Shown: piece after piece, positions 60,180 through 64,000 of the stretch | Layout of the letters: each line of letters starts with the position of its first letter | How positions within the stretch are numbered: position 1 is the stretch's first letter | Assembly: GCF_002776695.1 (NCBI RefSeq) | Contig: NZ_LFJC01000003.1 | Span: 6,351,235 to 6,415,234, forward strand | Direction of reading: 5' to 3' | Source of the DNA: Bradyrhizobium nitroreducens | GTDB taxonomy: Bacteria; Pseudomonadota; Alphaproteobacteria; Rhizobiales; Xanthobacteraceae | Length of the DNA stretch: 64,000 nt | Program-made: the position numbers and the translations under genes | Notes under the pieces: generated by a model | Databases searched by the model: none | What the model saw: only the letters and a program-made list of their open reading frames with translations | What the model was told of the DNA's origin: nothing

Positions 60180-61222
60180 CCGAAGACGTCCTGAAGCACG
60201 CCTTCCCGCACCACGGCGACGCCATCGAGCTCGATGGTCGTTCCCATCATCGGCAGATCGAAATGGCCTGCCGTATAGCGGCCGGCGAATTCGTTGGCGC
60301 CGGTCGAGAACAGGAAATTGCCGGAGACGGCGCGAATTTCCGTACCGTTGGTGTCACGCTGGTCGTACATCGACAGCGCTTCGTAGCGGGCACCCGGGTT
60401 CATGCCGAAGCCGACATGCGAGACCGCGTAGGCCTCGCGGTCACCCCAGGCCGCCAGATAGGCGCGCATCATCGCCGCATCCGTGCCCTCACCCGCCAGC
60501 TCGACGACATAGTCGTCCTTCAGCGTCATCGTCACTGGCGATGTCAAATATCGCTTGAACGTCAGATTGATGTCGCCCGGCGCCATCACCAGCGTGCCGT
60601 TGATGGTCCCGCTCTTGGGAAAGCTGACGACGATTCCGCCCGGCCAGTGCGCGAGCGTGCCGGGCTTGTCGGTCCAACCCCACACGCCGACCGTGGACGC
60701 GCCGACCATGTCGATATCCAGCGCCGTGCCGGCCTTCGACGTTACCCGCATCCGCTTGGTCGCGCGCAGCATCTTGGCCGCCGCGCGCACGCGCTTCTCA
60801 AGCGCGGAATCCGGCACCATCCGCTCCAGCGCCTCGGGGTGCTCGTTCGAAATCACCAGAATCCGCGCGCCGGCCTTGAGGATCTCCGGCGTCTCCACCG
60901 CGTGCATCAAGCCCTCGATGGTGCAATCCACCACGAAGCCGGCCTGCTGCAGGGCGGTGATGACCGGGCCCAGCTTCTGGATGGCCTCGCTCGCTCCCGT
61001 CGAACGAACCGGAACGATATTCCGGTTACGCGGCGTCGGCATCACTACGTGAAACGGCCGCGCGCCCATGCGCAACAGGGCGAGCTCCGCCAGATGCACA
61101 TTCAACGCGCGCGACTGCGTCTCCGAGAGAATTGCGGCGGTATCGCCGGCCTTGACGGCGCATCGCTCAAAGATCTCGCAAAATGCGTCGATCCATTTTG
61201 CCTCGATGCGATCTGCCAGCAT
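60176..61222 (-). CDS. NicX-like ring-cleaving dioxygenase (peptidase M29-like fold)
   Basis: The 348-residue protein resembles 2,5-dihydroxypyridine 5,6-dioxygenase NicX over most of its length. It shows RVTSKAGTALDI, GVWGWTDKPGTLAHWPGGIVVSFP and the metal ligands His in AVSHVGFG and His/Asp in AGHFDLPM. These correspond to the His, His and Asp of NicX as I remember them, suggesting an Fe(II) site. NicX opens a dihydroxypyridine ring in nicotinate degradation; a related N-heterocycle is the probable substrate. It follows the ABC permease gene by 35 nt in one leftward operon. An aminopeptidase-type role is the alternative. Confidence 0.8.
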   Translation of the reverse strand: MLADRIEAKWIDAFCEIFERCAVKAGDTAAILSETQSRALNVHLAELALLRMGARPFHVVMPTPRNRNIVPVRSTGASEAIQKLGPVITALQQAGFVVDCTIEGLMHAVETPEILKAGARILVISNEHPEALERMVPDSALEKRVRAAAKMLRATKRMRVTSKAGTALDIDMVGASTVGVWGWTDKPGTLAHWPGGIVVSFPKSGTINGTLVMAPGDINLTFKRYLTSPVTMTLKDDYVVELAGEGTDAAMMRAYLAAWGDREAYAVSHVGFGMNPGARYEALSMYDQRDTNGTEIRAVSGNFLFSTGANEFAGRYTAGHFDLPMMGTTIELDGVAVVREGVLQDVFG

Positions 61223-61257
61223 GGGTCACTCCCGGTCTTGTTTCTTCTTCGTTCGGA

Positions 61258-62025
61258 TCACGCTTCTGGAAAACCCCGCAGGAGGTAAGATCGCAGGGCG
61301 CCCAGCAGGGCGTTCAGGATCAACCCCAACAGCGAGATCGTGATCAGCGGCACGAACATGTCGACGGCCTGAAAAGTTCGCGCCGCGGTCACGAGCGCGT
61401 GCCCCAATCCGTCCGTCGACGTGATCATCTCGGCCAGAAACACCACGATGCAGGAAATGACAAGTCCGATCCTGCAGCCGGTCAGGATCGACGGCATCGC
61501 GGCCGGCAGCACGACCTTGAACAGGATTTGAAAGCGCGGCGTTCCCGCCGCCATGGCCGACCAGATCAGTTTCTGCTCAACAGTGGAGGCACCGTAATAG
61601 GTCGAGAGCAGAATGGGAAAGAGCGCGTCCGCGGTCACCAGGGTGATCTTCGATCCATGGCCGAATCCGAGCAGCAGCAGAAGTGCCGGATAGAGCGCGA
61701 CCTTGGGCAGCGGGGCCAAGACACGGACGATCGGCCGCACGACGGCATTGATCGCGGGACTGGCGGCTGCGGCTATGCCGATACCGACACCGAGCACGAC
61801 CGCGATCGCGAATCCGGCGAACAGCCGGATGAGCGTTGCCGCGATCTCCTGCTGGAACGTCCATGTCACGAGCTGCTGCAGCAGCCGGCTGAAGACGAAG
61901 CCCGGCGGCGGCAGCAAGACCGCGGGCGCGAAGCCGAAGGACACCAGCCCCTGCCACAGGGCAATGACCAGTGCGATCGGGGCGATCCCGAGAAGGACGT
62001 TTGGGCAGAGAAGGCGCGCCATCAC
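61258..62025 (-). CDS. NitT/TauT-type ABC transporter permease
   Basis: The 255-residue protein has six membrane segments and the BPD-transport EAA-like loop (IWSAMAAGTPRFQILFKVVLPAAMPSILTGCRIGLVISCIVVFLAEM). It is typical of SsuC/TauC-type permeases for sulfonates, nitrate or pyrimidine precursors. It overlaps the second permease gene by 4 nt, so the two probably form a heterodimeric channel. The NicX-like gene follows. Confidence 0.9.
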   Translation of the reverse strand: MMARLLCPNVLLGIAPIALVIALWQGLVSFGFAPAVLLPPPGFVFSRLLQQLVTWTFQQEIAATLIRLFAGFAIAVVLGVGIGIAAAASPAINAVVRPIVRVLAPLPKVALYPALLLLLGFGHGSKITLVTADALFPILLSTYYGASTVEQKLIWSAMAAGTPRFQILFKVVLPAAMPSILTGCRIGLVISCIVVFLAEMITSTDGLGHALVTAARTFQAVDMFVPLITISLLGLILNALLGALRSYLLRGFPEA

Positions 62026-62807
62026 GAGAAGCTCAGCGGCAGGTCGAACTGAGGCTCCGACCAGCGCACGAGCCTGGCCCGAACCCTCTCAAAGATCGCG
62101 TCGAAGCAAATTCCCATGGCGCCCACGATGATGATCATCGCAAAGACGGTGTCGTACTGGCCCATGTCGAGGGCATTGAACAGGATGTTGCCGGCACCGG
62201 ACTGGCGGGCGATCATCTCGCTCGTGATCATCGTGATCAGCGCCAGGACCAGGCCCGTGCGGCATCCGGTCAGGATTTCCGGCAGCGCCGCCGGCAGCAC
62301 GATCCGCACCAGGCGCTGGGCCGGCGACAGACCCATCGCGGCGCCCGACCACAGCATCTTCTCCTCGACGGCCTTGGCACCCTCGAAGCTATGGTAAATC
62401 ACGGGAAGGCTGACGCCGAGGAAGATCACCAAGGTTTTGGTGACGTCGCCGACGCCCAGCCACAGCATGATGATCGGCATCAAGGCGGCCTTCGGCACCG
62501 GATAAATCACCATCAGAAGCGGATTGAAGAACGCCGCGACGCTGCGGCTGCGTCCCATCAACAGGCCCAGCGGAATCGAAACCAGCACCGCCACGCCGAA
62601 CCCGAGCGCCATACGGCGAAGCGAGGCCAGGATGTTGATCAGGGATTCCTTGTCGCCGAGAATATCGGGAATCGCGCGGATCGCTTCAATCGCCGTCGGG
62701 AAGCTGTCGTTCTTCAACACAAGCGAGGCAAACTGCCACACCGCTAGCAACCCGATACAGGCCAGCACCGGAGCGGCTCGTCTGAGCAGGGTGGCCGGTG
62801 ACATCAT
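62022..62807 (-). CDS. NitT/TauT-type ABC transporter permease
   Basis: The 261-residue protein is a second permease of the same type: LLRRAAPVLACIGLLAVWQFAS at the N-terminus and the EAA-like loop MLWSGAAMGLSPAQRLVRIVLPAALPEILTGCRTGLVLALITMITSEM. It overlaps the ATPase gene by 4 nt and the other permease gene by 4 nt. Two different permease genes suggest a heterodimer. Confidence 0.9.
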   Translation of the reverse strand: MMSPATLLRRAAPVLACIGLLAVWQFASLVLKNDSFPTAIEAIRAIPDILGDKESLINILASLRRMALGFGVAVLVSIPLGLLMGRSRSVAAFFNPLLMVIYPVPKAALMPIIMLWLGVGDVTKTLVIFLGVSLPVIYHSFEGAKAVEEKMLWSGAAMGLSPAQRLVRIVLPAALPEILTGCRTGLVLALITMITSEMIARQSGAGNILFNALDMGQYDTVFAMIIIVGAMGICFDAIFERVRARLVRWSEPQFDLPLSFS

Positions 62808-63649
62808 AACGCAGGCCCGGCTTCGTCGCTTTCATCGAACATGCGCTCGATATCGACGACGTACTTCTGATAGCGCGGGTCGAGCAACAGCTCGTTGCGG
62901 CGGCGTGGCCGCGGCAGATCGATGTCGATGACCTCGCGGATGCGGCCGGGAGATTTCGACATCATCACGACCTTGTCGGAGAGAAAAACCGCTTCGTCGA
63001 CCGAATGGGTGACGAACAGCACTGTCTTGCGGTCGCGTTCCCAGATGTTCAACAGATCGTTCTGCAGGCGGGTCCGCGTATGGGCGTCGAGCGCCCCGAA
63101 CGGTTCGTCCATCAACAGGACTTCAGGATGGTAAGCCAGCGTCCGCGCCAGCGCCACACGCTGCTTCATGCCGCCCGACAGCTCCTTGGGATAGAAATTC
63201 TCGTACCCCTTGAGGCCGACCATCTCGATCAACGCCCTGCTCTGCGCTTCGGCCTCGGCGGCGCGCACGCCCTGCTGACACGGGCCATACATCACATTGC
63301 CGAGCACGGTTTTCCACGGAAACAGCGCGAATTCCTGGAACACCGGGCCACGATCCGGACCCGGCCCCGTGATGGCCTGCCCTTTCATTTTCGCCGCACC
63401 GCTGGTCGGGCTGACGAAGCCGCCGACGATATAGAGCAGTGTCGACTTGCCGCAGCCCGACGGACCAAGGATGGAAACGAAGGCCCCTTCCTCGATCGTC
63501 AGCGAAATGTCCGAAAGCGCCACATGATCCTTGCGCGCCGAAGTCTGAAAGACCTGCGAGACATGGTCGATCTCGATGATTACAGAAGCCGGCTCTTGTG
63601 ACGTCACCGGTCTCACCCATTCGCTCGATCTCGCAGGCACTGCCGTCAT
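62804..63649 (-). CDS. NitT/TauT-type ABC transporter ATPase
   Basis: The 281-residue ATPase has Walker A GPSGCGKST, Q-loop VFQEFALFPWKTVLGN (typical SsuB/TauB/NrtD), signature LSGGMKQRVALARTL, Walker B VLLMDEPFGALDAHTR and switch VTHSVDEAV. It powers the two permeases encoded downstream. The ATG at 63649 is a cautious choice; a GTG at 63616 is possible and the frame is open further upstream. No substrate-binding protein gene is in the window, so it probably lies upstream of the IlvD/Edd gene or elsewhere. Confidence 0.9.
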   Translation of the reverse strand: MTAVPARSSEWVRPVTSQEPASVIIEIDHVSQVFQTSARKDHVALSDISLTIEEGAFVSILGPSGCGKSTLLYIVGGFVSPTSGAAKMKGQAITGPGPDRGPVFQEFALFPWKTVLGNVMYGPCQQGVRAAEAEAQSRALIEMVGLKGYENFYPKELSGGMKQRVALARTLAYHPEVLLMDEPFGALDAHTRTRLQNDLLNIWERDRKTVLFVTHSVDEAVFLSDKVVMMSKSPGRIREVIDIDLPRPRRRNELLLDPRYQKYVVDIERMFDESDEAGPAL

Positions 63650-63740
63650 CCCGTCGCTCGCCTTACCGTGAGACACAGGCTTAGCAAGAAGTCTGCCAGA
63701 CAGACGATCGTTTGCGCACCCGTGCGATGCGTCATTCGAA

Positions 63741-64000
63741 TCACGGCCATTCTGCCGGGCCTTCATGGGTGACGGCCCCGCCCGGCGCCTGCCCAACCAG
63801 TCGCGCATATTTTGCAAGCGCCCCCGCCCGGTGCCGCGGCGGACGCTGCTTCCAATCGCGACGGCGCGCAGCAAGTTCCTGCTCATCGAGCAGGACATCC
63901 ATCCGCCGGTTTGCGGCGTCGATCCGGATCCTGTCGCCGTCCCGAATGAGCGCCAGCGGACCACCGACAAAGGCTTCGGGAGCTACGTAGCCGATGCACA
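63741..64000 (-). CDS. IlvD/Edd-family dehydratase, C-terminal end (cut by window edge)
   Basis: Only the last 85 residues are in the window; the TGA is the complement of 63741-63743. The visible part, IGYVAPEAFVGGPLALIRDGDRIRIDAANRRMDVLLDEQEL and then ALAKYARLVGQAPGGAVTH, matches the C-terminal beta-barrel of dihydroxy-acid and sugar-acid dehydratases. Whether it is IlvD itself or a sugar-acid dehydratase cannot be told. It precedes the ABC transporter genes by 91 nt on the same strand; that spacer holds no gene. Confidence 0.87.
   Translation of the reverse strand, partial: CIGYVAPEAFVGGPLALIRDGDRIRIDAANRRMDVLLDEQELAARRRDWKQRPPRHRAGALAKYARLVGQAPGGAVTHEGPAEWP

Noticed and set aside
1..64000. 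CRISPR array, rRNA or tRNA genes
   Set aside because: No regularly spaced repeats and no rRNA or tRNA signature sequences were noticed while reading both strands.

Overview
The window is GC-rich alphaproteobacterial chromosome, most likely Bradyrhizobium or a close relative (Nitrobacteraceae). This is an inference from several traits together: an FnrN/FixK-type regulator with many TTGA-N6-TCAA boxes, a palindromic intergenic repeat of a kind I remember from this group, catabolic clusters for aromatic acyl-CoA compounds, and Bug, TRAP and NitT/TauT transport genes. No rRNA, tRNA or CRISPR array was seen.

Region 1 (1-12.3 kb) is the right end of an integrative or conjugative-type island. It holds, leftward, an ArdC-like antirestriction protein, a ParB-like protein, a very large strawberry-notch helicase/methyltransferase, a Toprim primase-like protein and a DUF2493 protein cut by the window edge. 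Rightward are a small DNA-binding protein and a tyrosine recombinase at the boundary with chromosomal genes. ardC and parB share a structured 5' leader and the helicase gene has a divergent version of it.

Region 2 (12.3-26.8 kb) is chromosomal metabolism: an enoyl-CoA hydratase, a caspase-fold/TPR protein that has lost both catalytic residues, a molybdopterin oxidoreductase, a Bug binding protein, a two-subunit xanthine-dehydrogenase-type hydroxylase followed by a leaderless ModA-like protein, an SDR, a complete TRAP transporter, a metal-dependent cyclase and a Crp-type regulator. A perfect 31-bp palindrome lies between the TRAP and cyclase genes.

Region 3 (27-42.6 kb) looks like a low-oxygen regulon. 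An FNR-type regulator with four candidate cluster cysteines sits among seven FNR/FixK boxes placed about 55-72 nt upstream of start codons. The boxes precede a 41-residue membrane protein, a c-type cytochrome, a DUF883/holin-like pair, a universal stress protein with an acyl-CoA synthetase/GNAT protein, an alcohol dehydrogenase with a kinase-ATPase fusion and a CHAD protein, a PHA synthase, and a CBS-BON protein. An Mla/Pqi-type lipid transport operon is embedded here.

Region 4 (42.6-60.2 kb) is an aromatic-acid catabolic gene set, best explained as CoA-dependent 2-aminobenzoate (anthranilate) degradation. It has a 2-aminobenzoate/benzoate-CoA ligase, a RidA deaminase, a fused flavin monooxygenase/old-yellow-enzyme reductase like 2-aminobenzoyl-CoA monooxygenase/reductase, beta-oxidation-type enzymes, an orphan ABC binding protein and a MarR regulator. 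Six copies of one palindrome, one at each promoter region, suggest a single MarR regulon. An IS630-type element sits directly after one stop codon without breaking a gene.

Region 5 (60.2-64 kb) is a leftward set: the end of an IlvD/Edd dehydratase (cut by the window edge), a NitT/TauT-type ABC transporter without a binding protein, and a homologue of the 2,5-dihydroxypyridine dioxygenase NicX.
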